Shown: positions 1 to 7,665 of the stretch, piece after piece
Numbering within the stretch: position 1 is the stretch's first letter
Layout of the letters: every line of letters starts with the position of its first letter
NCBI GenBank assembly: GCA_049718765.1
Contig: JBNARI010000017.1
Location: forward strand, 1 to 49,136
Length of the DNA: 49,136 bases
From: JBNARI01 sp049718765
GTDB lineage: Bacteria; Bacillota; Sulfobacillia; DUMF01
Direction: 5' to 3'
Notes under the pieces: generated by a model
What the model saw: only the letters and a program-made list of their open reading frames with translations
What the model was told of the DNA's origin: nothing
Database searches by the model: none
Made by a program: the position numbers and the translations under genes

Positions 1-35
1 TCCCTAAGCTCCAATAGCTTCTCCTCTATTCCCAT
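1..35 (-). CDS. Acyl-CoA carboxyltransferase subunit (5' end only)
   Basis: Only the first 11 codons are in the window. On the minus strand an ATG at 35 follows a GGAGGTGA ribosome binding site that overlaps the stop codon of the epimerase gene, so the two genes are translationally coupled. The visible residues begin MGIEEKLLELR, which resembles the N-terminus of the large carboxyltransferase subunit of methylmalonyl-CoA decarboxylase or propionyl-CoA carboxylase, the usual neighbour of methylmalonyl-CoA epimerase. The reading frame and start are clear. The function is inferred from a very short peptide plus context and could be wrong. Confidence 0.6.
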   Translation of the reverse strand, partial: MGIEEKLLELR

Positions 36-40
36 CCCTG

Positions 41-442
41 TCACCTCCGCTCACAAAGTTCCAAAAGCACGCCACCTGTGGACTTGGGATGCAAGAACGC
101 AATCCTGGCACCCCCAGCGCCCTTCCTTGGCACTTCGTCTATCAGGCGCAGGCCCGCCTTTTTGCACTGCTCAATTGCCGCCTCGATGTTGTCAACTCTC
201 AAAGCAATGTGCTGAATGCCCTCGCCCCTGGACTCGATGAACTTGGCCACAGGCCCGTCCGGCGTGGTTGATTCCAGCAACTCTATTTCGCTGTCCCCAA
301 CGGGAATGAAGGCCACCTTTACCTTTTGCTCGGGCACTACCTCTTCACTTACCACTTTCAGCCCAAGCACGTCCTGGTACAGTTTGGCAGCTTCCCCAAT
401 GCTTCTTACAGCTACTCCCACATGATCAATTCTGGATATCAT
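41..442 (-). CDS. mce: Methylmalonyl-CoA epimerase
   Basis: The protein interconverts (R)- and (S)-methylmalonyl-CoA, linking propionyl-CoA to succinyl-CoA in the cytoplasm. The roughly 133-residue product is a single glyoxalase/VOC-fold protein of normal family length. It opens with IDHVGVAVRS and carries the GEGIQHIALRV segment and a C-terminal GGVLLELCE strand; the His and Glu residues in these are the usual metal ligands and acid/base groups. The ATG at 442 is preferred over in-frame TTG/GTG codons just upstream because a GGGGGTGG ribosome binding site lies a few bases before it. The next gene starts within a few bases of its stop and resembles a carboxyltransferase subunit, which supports a methylmalonyl-CoA module. 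Confidence 0.9.
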   Translation of the reverse strand: MISRIDHVGVAVRSIGEAAKLYQDVLGLKVVSEEVVPEQKVKVAFIPVGDSEIELLESTTPDGPVAKFIESRGEGIQHIALRVDNIEAAIEQCKKAGLRLIDEVPRKGAGGARIAFLHPKSTGGVLLELCERR

Positions 443-611
443 GAGTTCCACCCCCAAACGCTGAAGCCAAGCAACTCGCCAGCTTCAATTTCACAGAATC
501 TATTATGCCTCTCTTGCCCAAACCAGGGAATCAGTCGAAGTGCTGACTCTTCCAAATCACCCCCCCACTTTCCTCAGGGCTCCCATACCTAGTGCCTACA
601 CGCACACCTGT

Positions 612-649
612 ATCCAAAAAGCTCCGTGGGGGCACCCACGTGCCCCCAC
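612..649 (-). terminator. Intrinsic terminator after the CoA-transferase gene
   Basis: A perfect 10-bp inverted repeat (626-635 with 640-649, GTGGGGGCAC pairing with GTGCCCCCAC, 4-nt loop) is followed on the minus strand by GGAGC and then five T at 616-620. It lies about 85 bases past the stop of the CoA-transferase gene and 170 bases ahead of the epimerase start, so it probably ends the upstream transcript. I see no gene in the rest of 443-733. Confidence 0.65.
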
Positions 650-733
650 TTTCACAACACCGCCTCAACCAAACCACCACCTGCTGGAGAAGGCTACCAC
701 CGTCTCAGCACGGGGCAACCGCATAGCAGACCC

Positions 734-2239
734 TCACATTCTCATAGTCCCAGTTTCCAGGAACCTGACGTGCCAGGACAGCGCTTCCCTTAAAATGTGG
801 GGAATGTGTCCGCCGTGCTTTTCCGCCCTGTTCAAATAATCCCTCAATAACGGCTTGAAATCCGGGTGAGCACAGTTGTCTATGATCACTTTGGCCTTCT
901 CGCGGGGGGATAAGCCCCGCAGGTCTGCCAAGCCTTGCTCAGTCACAATCACGTGAACCTCGTGCTCAGTGTGGTCCACGTGGGAAACCATGGGCACAAC
1001 CGAGGATATGGCACCTCCCTTGGCAATTGAAGGCGTAGAAAAGATCGTAAGGAAAGCATTGCGGGAGAAGTCACCGGATCCGCCAATTCCGTTCATCATT
1101 TTGGATCCTAGCACATTTGTGGAATTGACATTCCCGTAAATGTCCACCTCAATCGCTGTGTTCATGGCAATGATCCCCAGGCGTCGAATAACCTCCGGGC
1201 TATTCGAGATTTCCTGTGGTCTGAGGATAATCTTCTCCCTGTACTCCTTCAACTTGGCATACACTGCTGGCATCCTCTGTGGTGAAAGGGTCAACGACGT
1301 GCCCGAAGCCACAGCCAGCTTGCCAGCGTCGATGAGGTCCAGAGCGGAGTCCTGTATTACCTCTGAGTAAAAGGTCATTTGCTCAAAGGGTGAATCCAAC
1401 AACCCTGCCAGCACCGCATTCGCTATGCTTCCCACCCCTGATTGCAGGGGCAAGAGGTTCGAAGGCAGCCGACTCATTTTCACTTCATGCTCAAGGAACT
1501 CGATTAGGTGTCCAGCCATTTTCCGCGAAAGGTCGTCCATGGGAGCCAGGGGCCTTACGCCGTCCTTGATGTCGGTAAACACCACAGCAACAATCTTCTC
1601 TGGATCGCACTCGATGTAAGGTACGCCAATCCTATCAGAGGGTCTAGTAATTGGAATGGGCAACCTACGCGGAGGGTCATCGGGGACGAAAACATCGTGC
1701 ATTCCGAAGAAATCAAGGGGCTGAGTTGTATTGATCTCCACTATGACAGCCTTAGCCTTGCGCACAAAGGTGGGAGTATTGCCCACCGACGTGGACGGTA
1801 CGATTCCGCCATCTTCTGTTATCATGGTTGCTTCAACTATGGCTAAGTCCAAGGGCCCATAAAACCCATACCTGCATTGCTGGGACACTTGGCTCAAATG
1901 CACGTCAAGGTAAAGCACTTCTCCCCTGTTGATGGCTTCCCGAATCGAGTCGTTAGTCTGATAGGGTAACCGCTTCCTCACTATCCCAGCTCTCGTAAGG
2001 GCGCCATCGAGCTCATCCCCCACTGAAGCCCCTGTAAGCAGGTCTATCCGAATCGTTTCCCCCGTCTGTTTCACCCTTTGCGCCAGCGCCAAGGGCACCG
2101 CCTTGGGATATCCAGCTGGCGTAAAGCCGCTGGTCCCTATCACCATTCCATCCCGAATGAACTTTGCTGCTTCTTCCGGGCAAGTCACTTTATGCCACAG
2201 CTTTTTGCAGCGTAACCTTTCTGCGAAGTCCCTCCGCAT
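734..2239 (-). CDS. Acetyl-CoA hydrolase/transferase family CoA-transferase (succinate/propionate type)
   Basis: The enzyme moves CoA between an acyl-CoA and a carboxylate such as succinate, acetate or propionate. The 501-residue length and the motifs fit the family of succinyl-CoA:acetate and propionyl-CoA:succinate CoA-transferases (AarC, Cat1, ScpC). These motifs are an N-terminal GTSGFTPAGYPKAVP, a central GVGSIANAVLAGL, and FYSEVIQDSALDLID, whose Glu corresponds to the catalytic glutamate that forms the glutamyl-CoA thioester. The C-terminal half has NVLGSKMMNGIGGSGDF and VTEQGLADLRG. The ATG at 2239 has an excellent CAGGAGG ribosome binding site. Together with the methylmalonyl-CoA genes it suggests succinate-propionate interconversion. 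The exact substrate pair cannot be read from sequence. Confidence 0.88.
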   Translation of the reverse strand: MRRDFAERLRCKKLWHKVTCPEEAAKFIRDGMVIGTSGFTPAGYPKAVPLALAQRVKQTGETIRIDLLTGASVGDELDGALTRAGIVRKRLPYQTNDSIREAINRGEVLYLDVHLSQVSQQCRYGFYGPLDLAIVEATMITEDGGIVPSTSVGNTPTFVRKAKAVIVEINTTQPLDFFGMHDVFVPDDPPRRLPIPITRPSDRIGVPYIECDPEKIVAVVFTDIKDGVRPLAPMDDLSRKMAGHLIEFLEHEVKMSRLPSNLLPLQSGVGSIANAVLAGLLDSPFEQMTFYSEVIQDSALDLIDAGKLAVASGTSLTLSPQRMPAVYAKLKEYREKIILRPQEISNSPEVIRRLGIIAMNTAIEVDIYGNVNSTNVLGSKMMNGIGGSGDFSRNAFLTIFSTPSIAKGGAISSVVPMVSHVDHTEHEVHVIVTEQGLADLRGLSPREKAKVIIDNCAHPDFKPLLRDYLNRAEKHGGHIPHILREALSWHVRFLETGTMRM

Positions 2240-2273
2240 GCCGTTACCTCCTGACTAACATCTCCATCAAAGC

Positions 2274-2392
2274 AAAAACCCGACCCGCGCCTGACGTGCG
2301 GACCAGGTCTGCCACCGGTCGAGGAGCTGCAAGGCTCCTCAAGGGTTTGGCCTAGTGATCCGGACCACCCACTGCTCTAGAGTAGCAGCGGG
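2274..2392 (-). other. Strongly structured intergenic RNA candidate upstream of the CoA-transferase
   Basis: Between the DUF3870 stop and the CoA-transferase start the minus-strand transcript can fold into consecutive helices. One is a 9-bp stem (2384-2392 with 2368-2376, one G-U pair, 7-nt loop). Next is a near-palindrome at 2355-2368. Then comes a 9-bp stem (2334-2342 with 2319-2327, one G-U pair, 6-nt loop). Last is a GC-rich stretch ending in GGGTTTTTGC near 2274, which could serve as a terminator. I do not recognise a known riboswitch consensus. It could be a structured leader, tandem terminators or a degenerate repeat. Confidence 0.35.
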
Positions 2393-2416
2393 CCACTCGC
2401 CGACTGCCCATTCCTT

Positions 2417-2773
2417 CTATTCTTCCGGGATTTCCATCATGCCGGACTTATACGCAAGATACCGCTGATTTACCACCTTGAGGGCTGCAATTATTGTTTT
2501 CTTGGCCGAACCGTGGTACCTGCACTCAAACTCCTTCACCAAAGGTTCTATGCCATGCTCAAGGTTATACCCCACCACCAGCTTCCTAAAGAAATTCCTA
2601 CCCACTGCCGTTGCCAGAGTGCAGTCTGCATCCGTGATCACGCCCGTAGCTGGATCCACTTCCACTCCAATGCCGAGCACGTGGTAGAGCTCCGCTGCCG
2701 TTATGCCCTGGGGCAACCTAGCATACCCAGTTATGAAAATACCAGTACCACTCTTTTCTTCCACGGAAGGCAT
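2417..2773 (-). CDS. DUF3870 domain protein
   Basis: The function is unknown. The core from IFITGYARLPQGIT through GVEVDPATGVITDADCTLAT, FFRKLVVGYNL and RYHGSAKKTIIAALK matches my recollection of the DUF3870 family, small cytoplasmic proteins of about 100-110 residues. The frame is open up to 3073, but the first hundred codons are Cys/Trp-rich and unlike the family. I therefore place the start at the ATG at 2773, which gives 118 residues and has GTGGGG about 9 bases upstream. An ATG at 2869 is an alternative and would add 32 residues. The gene lies upstream of the CoA-transferase in the same direction, so a role near acyl-CoA metabolism is possible but is only inference. Confidence 0.7.
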   Translation of the reverse strand: MPSVEEKSGTGIFITGYARLPQGITAAELYHVLGIGVEVDPATGVITDADCTLATAVGRNFFRKLVVGYNLEHGIEPLVKEFECRYHGSAKKTIIAALKVVNQRYLAYKSGMMEIPEE

Positions 2774-3199
2774 GGGTCGATACCCCACTATCCGCCCCAA
2801 ACTACACCCTGCAAACAGCCTTAGGCGGGTCGTCCCGGCTACCTTCTCTGGGTATTCGACATGAACCATCCCATTCCTGCTATTTTTCTTTCGACCAACT
2901 CTGGTGTCCCAACACCCAAAACGAGACAGCACGATGGCCACAGCGCTGCCAAACAGCTCCCCGAGCAGCCTTGTGAGGAGCTCGTTTAGCCAGCACCAAT
3001 CCCTCCCGCAAGGTATCACGCATAGAAGCTGCTTCCTTTCGCAGCAAGAAGATCCAATCCCACAAGCTCTCAAAAAGGTTTATGCTTACTTAAGGAACTG
3101 GCAGTTTTACCTAAACTGGGCCTCTGGGACAAGCAGGTCAAATCAAGTTATGGTAAAGGAGGGCAAGTACTGCCTCCAAAATGGGGAGCAGCTAATTTG
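2774..3199. other. Divergent intergenic region between DUF3870 and hydrolase genes
   Basis: About 426 bases lie between divergently transcribed genes. The minus-strand frame remains open across part of it, but its predicted peptide looks non-coding. A 6-bp inverted repeat with a 5-base spacer (CAGTTT at 3102-3107 and AAACTG at 3113-3118) could be an operator. An AAAGGAGGG near 3155 looks like a ribosome binding site but precedes only a five-codon frame. I see no convincing promoter hexamers and no other gene. Confidence 0.35.
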
Positions 3200-3973
3200 A
3201 TGGTGGAGAAGTTCGTCACTTTCCAAAGTCGCGGAAAGCTCATCCACGGAGTTATGCATTTGCCTGAGAATGATGGCCAGCACCCGTGCGTAGTAGTTTG
3301 CCATGGCTTCACAGGAGACCACATTGGCGCAAACCGCATGTTTGTACATTTTGCCAGGAAAGCTTCCGCTGAAGGCCTTGCCGTTTTGCGCTTCGATTTC
3401 GTGGGTTCCGGAGACAGCGAAGGCGAATTCGAGACGGATACTCATCTCACTGGCTGGACGCAGGATCTTGGGGCTGCGTTGGACTTCATCTGCACTCTGC
3501 CAGGAATCAAGAGCTCAAAGGTCGGACTCCTCGGGTTGAGCTTCGGTGCAAGCACGGTGGTTTGTTCCGCCGAGGCTCAAACCAAGGCAAGGGTGGCAGC
3601 GCTTTGGTCCCCCGTGGTAAGATTAAGTGACACTTTTCGCAATACTATCCTGGGCCCCCACAGGTGGGAGATGTTGCTCCAGGGAAAAACCGTAAAGAAC
3701 TTTTACAACAAGGGGTTTTCGCTAGCCCCAGCTTTCCTAGAAGACCTCGCCAAGTACGACGTGCTCCGTGCAGCAAAGAGGTTCCGCGACGTGCCAGTGC
3801 TGATCGTTCACGGAACCAAAGATACGGTAGTACCATCAGAACACGCCACAGAGCTGTTCCGCGAATTGCCGGGCCCGAAGAGGATCGAATTCCTCGAAGA
3901 CGACCACGTCTTCACCGATAGGCTCGCCAAAGCTGTAAGTCTCACGTTAGAGTGGTTCAAAGGGGCCTTGTGA
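3200..3973 (+). CDS. Alpha/beta hydrolase (esterase/peptidase-like)
   Basis: This is a predicted cytoplasmic serine hydrolase of about 257 residues. It has the alpha/beta-hydrolase order of elements: an oxyanion-hole strand VVVCHGFTGD near residue 35, an RFDFVGSGDSEG loop, the nucleophile elbow GLSFGAS near residue 116, the acid in HGTKDTVVP and the catalytic His in DDHVF. Family members with this architecture include feruloyl- or cinnamoyl-esterase-like and Bacillus YtmA-like hydrolases, but the substrate is not evident. The ATG at 3200 follows GGGGAG by 11 bases; an in-frame TTG lies just before it. The gene is transcribed alone or with the radical SAM gene 108 bases downstream. Confidence 0.82.
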   Translation: MVEKFVTFQSRGKLIHGVMHLPENDGQHPCVVVCHGFTGDHIGANRMFVHFARKASAEGLAVLRFDFVGSGDSEGEFETDTHLTGWTQDLGAALDFICTLPGIKSSKVGLLGLSFGASTVVCSAEAQTKARVAALWSPVVRLSDTFRNTILGPHRWEMLLQGKTVKNFYNKGFSLAPAFLEDLAKYDVLRAAKRFRDVPVLIVHGTKDTVVPSEHATELFRELPGPKRIEFLEDDHVFTDRLAKAVSLTLEWFKGAL

Positions 3974-4081
3974 CTGCAGCCCACAGTCGCATCCAGCTCT
4001 AACTGGGAAAGGAGGCGAATTCCTGGTCTTGGCACTGACGGCGCGGTGCTCTGACCGGGGTCCAAGCTGAGGCTAAGGGAA

Positions 4082-4912
4082 GTGTTGTGTAAGTCCGCAC
4101 TGGTTCGTTCGGGAATCCCAGGCGTCGACTACGTGATCAACCCATATACGGGTTGCTCCCACGCCTGTGTGTACTGTTATGCTGCGTTCATGTGCCGTTT
4201 TTCTGACCACTCCGAGCCGTGGGGAAGGTTCGTGGACGCAAAGGTCAACATGCCTCAAGTGCTGGCCAAAGAAGTGGGATTGGGAAGCAAGGTGCGCACC
4301 CCCAGGCGGGGGGCTGTAATGCTATCCAGCGTAACTGATCCCTACCAGCCAGTCGAGCAAAGGTATCTTCTCACCCGCGCTTGTCTTGAAGTCTTGGCTG
4401 GTGCGGGCTGCGACCTCACCGGTACTCCCCGCTTCAACGTTTCCATACTCACCAAATCGGACCTAGTGGTTAGGGACATAGACGTGCTCCAGCAACTCTC
4501 TGCTGTGAGCGTTGGCCTCACGGTGACCACGTGGGACGACTCAGTTGCTCGTCTGTTCGAACCAGGTGCTCCCCCTCCGAGCCGGCGCTTCCAGGCACTG
4601 CGCTGCCTTGCACAGGCAGGCCTGGATACCTGGGGGTTCTTTGGGCCTGTCCTTCCTGGGTACTCGGATAGCCCTAAAGCCGTAGTGGAATTGCTGAGGC
4701 GGTTCAAGGATTGCGGGGCTAAGGAAGTGGTTGTAGACAAGTTAAACACGTACCCACACGTCATGGCTTCACTGGAGCGAGCACTGCCCAAGAGGGCACT
4801 CTGCCCCATTCGGTACTGTGCCAGAAACCCTCGCTCCTATGGGGACAGGCTCAAAGTCGTTGTCCAGGAGGCAGCTCACCTTGTGGACATTCCGGTCACC
4901 TTGGAATGGTAG
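4082..4912 (+). CDS. Radical SAM protein of the SplB-related (COG1533) family
   Basis: A radical S-adenosylmethionine protein of about 276 residues. It has the cluster-binding CxxxCxxC at Cys25, Cys29 and Cys32 in NPYTGCSHACVYCYA, then the SSVTDPYQPVE segment and the ILTKSDLVVRDID strand characteristic of the COG1533 group, which is related to spore photoproduct lyase. It lacks the longer architecture of true SplB, so DNA repair should not be assumed. A GTG start at 4082 is used; AAGGGA lies very close to it, so the next TTG is an alternative. The 3' end overlaps the end of the convergent MFS gene by 37 bases. Confidence 0.82.
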   Translation: MLCKSALVRSGIPGVDYVINPYTGCSHACVYCYAAFMCRFSDHSEPWGRFVDAKVNMPQVLAKEVGLGSKVRTPRRGAVMLSSVTDPYQPVEQRYLLTRACLEVLAGAGCDLTGTPRFNVSILTKSDLVVRDIDVLQQLSAVSVGLTVTTWDDSVARLFEPGAPPPSRRFQALRCLAQAGLDTWGFFGPVLPGYSDSPKAVVELLRRFKDCGAKEVVVDKLNTYPHVMASLERALPKRALCPIRYCARNPRSYGDRLKVVVQEAAHLVDIPVTLEW

Positions 4913-6108
4913 CCAGGGTGCTCTCCTCGGCCACGTGGCAAGAGTAACGCTAGCGCCAACGCCAACAGTGGGTAAAACGCAATGGACTTGAAAGCAAAGG
5001 GCAAGCCCTTTGCATCCGCAATCAAGCCAATGACGCTTGCGCCAATGCCTCCCATGCCCACAGAAAACCCCACGTTGAGTCCGGAAGCCAGTCCCATGAA
5101 CCCTGGCAAGTACTCCTGGCTCATGAGTAAAGTAATGGTAAATGACGACACGAGCACAAAACCTTCAACCGCCAGCACTACCACAAACCACATTCCCGAA
5201 ACGTTGCACAACAACAGGTGTAATGGGACCAACAGTGCAAGGCTTCCCATGAGAACTGGGAACCGCCCAAATCTGTCAACAATTACCCCTCCAACCAGCG
5301 TGCCAAGAGCCCCAAAACTCAAGAACACGAATTGGAGCAATGGCCTGATACCCGCCGACTGCCCCAATACCCTCACTGCATACTGGGGCATATAGGTCAC
5401 CACTCCGTATTGCACGAACGATCTGAGAGCAACCACCGTGAGCAGTATTGCCTCTGCGCCCCACAAGTTCACGGCGTCATGGATTTCAACCGCCACAGCA
5501 CGAGCTTCTGACCCTGCTTTCCTTTTCGCGGAGGCAAGCCCCCGCAGCGTAGGGGACCTTAAGTGGGCAAGTTCCATTAGCGCAGCACCGGCAAGCCCTG
5601 GAAGGGCAATAACCCAGAACGAAGAATGGGGTAGCCACGCCATCACTGCACCCAGAACCACAGGCCCTAGAGCAAACCCAACGTTGCCACCCACGCTGTA
5701 AACAGCCATGGAGAAACCCTTCCCACTGGTGACCCTGCCTGCCATTTTTGCGCACTGAGGGTGGAATATGGCTACTCCCACACCCGCCAGGGCTACACTG
5801 CTAATGATCAGAGGAACGCTAGATACGTACCCAGCAATTGCAACGCCGAGGGCTGCAACCAGAAGACCCAGGGTTATTATCCACGTGCCCCCAAAGAAGT
5901 CGCTGAACAAGCCAAACACTGGCTGAATCAAAGATGAGGTCACGTTGGATATTGCCAGGATTGTGCCCGCAGCAGCATAGGTCAAGTTGTACCTGTCCTG
6001 GAGGAAGGGTATGAGCGCTGGCACAGCGCCATTGTATACGTCGATGATGAGGTGTACCAAACCGAACAACAGTAGAAAGTACAATGGCCGCTTAGGCTCT
6101 TGCCCCAC
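4876..6108 (-). CDS. MFS transporter, fosmidomycin-resistance (Fsr)-like
   Basis: An integral membrane antiporter of about 410 residues with roughly 12 hydrophobic segments. The N-terminal GLVHLIIDVYNGAVPALIPF segment and the FGLFSDFFGG loop between helices 2 and 3 resemble the Fsr subfamily of drug exporters; DRFGRFP marks the equivalent loop in the second half. The frame opens at an ATG at 6144, but the GTG at 6108 has AAGGAGG eight bases upstream and gives a typical N-terminus, so I place the start there. It follows the ArsR-type regulator gene by 72 bases in the same direction, which suggests regulated export, possibly of a toxic compound. The substrate is unknown. Confidence 0.83.
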   Translation of the reverse strand: MGQEPKRPLYFLLLFGLVHLIIDVYNGAVPALIPFLQDRYNLTYAAAGTILAISNVTSSLIQPVFGLFSDFFGGTWIITLGLLVAALGVAIAGYVSSVPLIISSVALAGVGVAIFHPQCAKMAGRVTSGKGFSMAVYSVGGNVGFALGPVVLGAVMAWLPHSSFWVIALPGLAGAALMELAHLRSPTLRGLASAKRKAGSEARAVAVEIHDAVNLWGAEAILLTVVALRSFVQYGVVTYMPQYAVRVLGQSAGIRPLLQFVFLSFGALGTLVGGVIVDRFGRFPVLMGSLALLVPLHLLLCNVSGMWFVVVLAVEGFVLVSSFTITLLMSQEYLPGFMGLASGLNVGFSVGMGGIGASVIGLIADAKGLPFAFKSIAFYPLLALALALLLPRGRGEHPGYHSKVTGMSTR

Positions 6109-6180
6109 GTGCACATCCTCCTTACTGCCAAACGTACAATTCATTCTAACACGGAACTCCGCAACCAGAGTCCCACCAGG

Positions 6181-6522
6181 TCAATCCGCTACTTCGACCC
6201 ATTGGGGCGTGCACTCGATCTGGCGCCCATCCCGGAGCAGCTGCTCCACGCATTTCATGAACTGGTATGCGCATTTCACGTTGAGGTAATAGAATACGTT
6301 CAAGCCCCTCTTCCTGGACTTCACTATCCCCGCTGACTTGAGCACAGTGAGGTGCTTGGACACAGTGGACTGATCGAAGCCCAACCGCTGTACCAGTTCA
6401 CACACGCACTTTTCGCCTTCAGTTGCCAGGATTTCCACTACCGTAAGCCGCGTGGGGTGTCCCAAGGCCCTGAACAACGCTGCTTGGAACTCCCTGATCT
6501 GATCTGGCACCAACCCTTTCAC
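6181..6522 (-). CDS. ArsR/SmtB-family transcriptional regulator
   Basis: A winged-helix repressor of about 113 residues. FRALGHPTRLTVVEIL is the typical N-terminal helix pair, FDQSTVSKHLTVLKSAGIV the recognition region, and RKRGLNVFYYL the wing. The EKCVCEL segment matches the alpha-3 thiolate motif of ArsR-type arsenite or soft-metal sensors, and more Cys residues lie near the C-terminus. The open frame extends to 6681, but its first part simply translates the tRNA-Leu gene, so the GTG at 6522 (GGAG upstream) is taken as the start. It probably controls itself and the downstream MFS exporter. Confidence 0.85.
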   Translation of the reverse strand: MKGLVPDQIREFQAALFRALGHPTRLTVVEILATEGEKCVCELVQRLGFDQSTVSKHLTVLKSAGIVKSRKRGLNVFYYLNVKCAYQFMKCVEQLLRDGRQIECTPQWVEVAD

Positions 6523-6582
6523 CCCCCTGCAGCTCCAATCACCACAGGCTCTCCGTGCCATATCTCGCACAAAAAATAAAAA

Positions 6583-6669
6583 TGGTGCCGAAGGTGGGAT
6601 TTGAACCCACACAGGCGTTCGCCTACGGCGCCCTGAACACCGCGTGTCTGCCAGTTCCACCACTTCGGC
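6583..6669 (-). tRNA. tRNA-Leu (anticodon CAG)
   Basis: An 87-base tRNA with a perfect 7-bp acceptor stem (GCCGAAG with CTTCGGC), discriminator A and encoded CCA. It has a long variable arm typical of class II tRNAs and a T arm containing GGTTCAAATCC. The anticodon stem CGGTG/CGCCG encloses the loop TTCAGGG, giving anticodon CAG, which reads CUG leucine codons. T-rich tracts (TTTTTATTTTTT) follow the 3' end. It is transcribed just upstream of the ArsR-type regulator gene. Confidence 0.96.
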
Positions 6670-6686
6670 ACTTCTACGCATTGCTT

Positions 6687-6715
6687 AATGTAGCACATTT
6701 GTGGCTCGGTTTCAA
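6687..6715 (-). promoter_or_regulatory. Promoter for tRNA-Leu
   Basis: On the minus strand TTGAAA (6715-6710) and TACATT (6692-6687) are separated by exactly 17 bases, a good housekeeping promoter. Its -10 lies about 18 bases ahead of the tRNA 5' end. The -35 overlaps the last codons of the 2-hydroxyacid dehydrogenase gene. Confidence 0.6.
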
Positions 6716-7665
6716 TAGCCCAACCTTTTGTTTACCACATTGATCATTTCTTGGCCTGCCACATAGCGTTTGAGGTTCTCAACGAAGATTTCCGTTATCC
6801 TTTCAACGTTCTCACTGAACGTCCCAGCCACATGAGGGGTGAATATGACGTTCTCCATGTCCCAAAGCTCGCTTTCCGCTGGAAGTGGCTCTACCTCGTA
6901 AACGTCAAGCCCTGCACCTGCTATGGCGCCTTCCTTCAGTGCTCGAATCAGAGCGGCTTCATCCACCACCTTGCCCCTTGCAATGTTGATCAAGTAAGCG
7001 GTGGGCTTCATGGCCTTTAGCTCCCTTTCTCCAATCAGCCTGAACGTCTCCGCTGTGAGGGGCACACTGATCACCACGTAGTCCATCTCTGGCAAGGCCT
7101 GTAACAACTCGTCCTGGGAAACCAGCTTATCGACATAAGGCACAGCCTGCGTGGTGTGCTTCTTGACCCCAATCACCTTCATCCCAAAGCACTTTGCACG
7201 CCGTGCAATCTTGCTGCCAATTGCCCCAAGGCCCACAATGCCGATGGTCTTGCCGCTTACCTCTGAAACCCCAGTTCTGTCCCATTTCCTCAACTTGCGG
7301 TCTCTTTGAAACTTGAACAAACCCCTGGCAAACGCAAGGATCATGGCAAACACGTGCTCAGATATGGTGCTGGCATGGATCCCCCTGCAGTTGGTGACCA
7401 CCACTGGGCTTTCCACAAGCTCTGGGAAGAGCACGTCATCTACGCCCGCAGCGCCAACCTGGATCCACCTTAGCTGCGTCGCCTTTGGAAATAGTTCCCG
7501 TGTAATGCCAGGCCCGCCGATCAAGTTCAGGAAAACTTCCGCGTCCTCGACCAACCCTTCAAGTCCCTGCCCCTTACCGGGCCACACAACTTGTGCCTCC
7601 GGAGCTACCCGCCTTATTTTCTCTAATTGCCATTCCTTGAGCGGCCTGTTTGCCAGAATCTTCAC
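6712..7665 (-). CDS. D-isomer-specific 2-hydroxyacid dehydrogenase
   Basis: An NAD(P)-dependent reductase that interconverts a 2-oxoacid and a 2-hydroxyacid. The roughly 317-residue protein has the split substrate-binding domain and a Rossmann domain with GIVGLGAIGSKIA. The catalytic triad is visible as Arg in INIARGKVVDE, Glu in VYEVEPLP and His in FTPHVAGT. The start is the GTG at 7665, which overlaps the TGA stop of the transglycosylase gene (GTGA) and has GGGGGC eight bases upstream; the frame is open to 7695 but that would be a longer overlap. The substrate is unknown. It closes the long polA-coaE gene run. Confidence 0.85.
   Translation of the reverse strand: MKILANRPLKEWQLEKIRRVAPEAQVVWPGKGQGLEGLVEDAEVFLNLIGGPGITRELFPKATQLRWIQVGAAGVDDVLFPELVESPVVVTNCRGIHASTISEHVFAMILAFARGLFKFQRDRKLRKWDRTGVSEVSGKTIGIVGLGAIGSKIARRAKCFGMKVIGVKKHTTQAVPYVDKLVSQDELLQALPEMDYVVISVPLTAETFRLIGERELKAMKPTAYLINIARGKVVDEAALIRALKEGAIAGAGLDVYEVEPLPAESELWDMENVIFTPHVAGTFSENVERITEIFVENLKRYVAGQEMINVVNKRLGY

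Noticed and set aside
540..839. Plus-strand 99-codon frame ahead of and antisense to the CoA-transferase end
   Set aside because: Proline/threonine-rich low-complexity product, no ribosome site, contains the terminator hairpin of the opposite strand.
2240..2416. Cobalamin, TPP or glycine riboswitch upstream of the CoA-transferase
   Set aside because: None of the conserved box sequences I know from these classes is present; only unassigned hairpins remain.
2774..3073. Extension of the DUF3870 protein to 218 residues
   Set aside because: The extra N-terminal part is Cys/Trp-rich, unlike the family, and would be twice the normal length.
6523..6681. N-terminal extension of the ArsR-type frame up to 6681
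   Set aside because: It translates the tRNA-Leu gene itself and the T-rich spacer; the regulator starts at the GTG at 6522.
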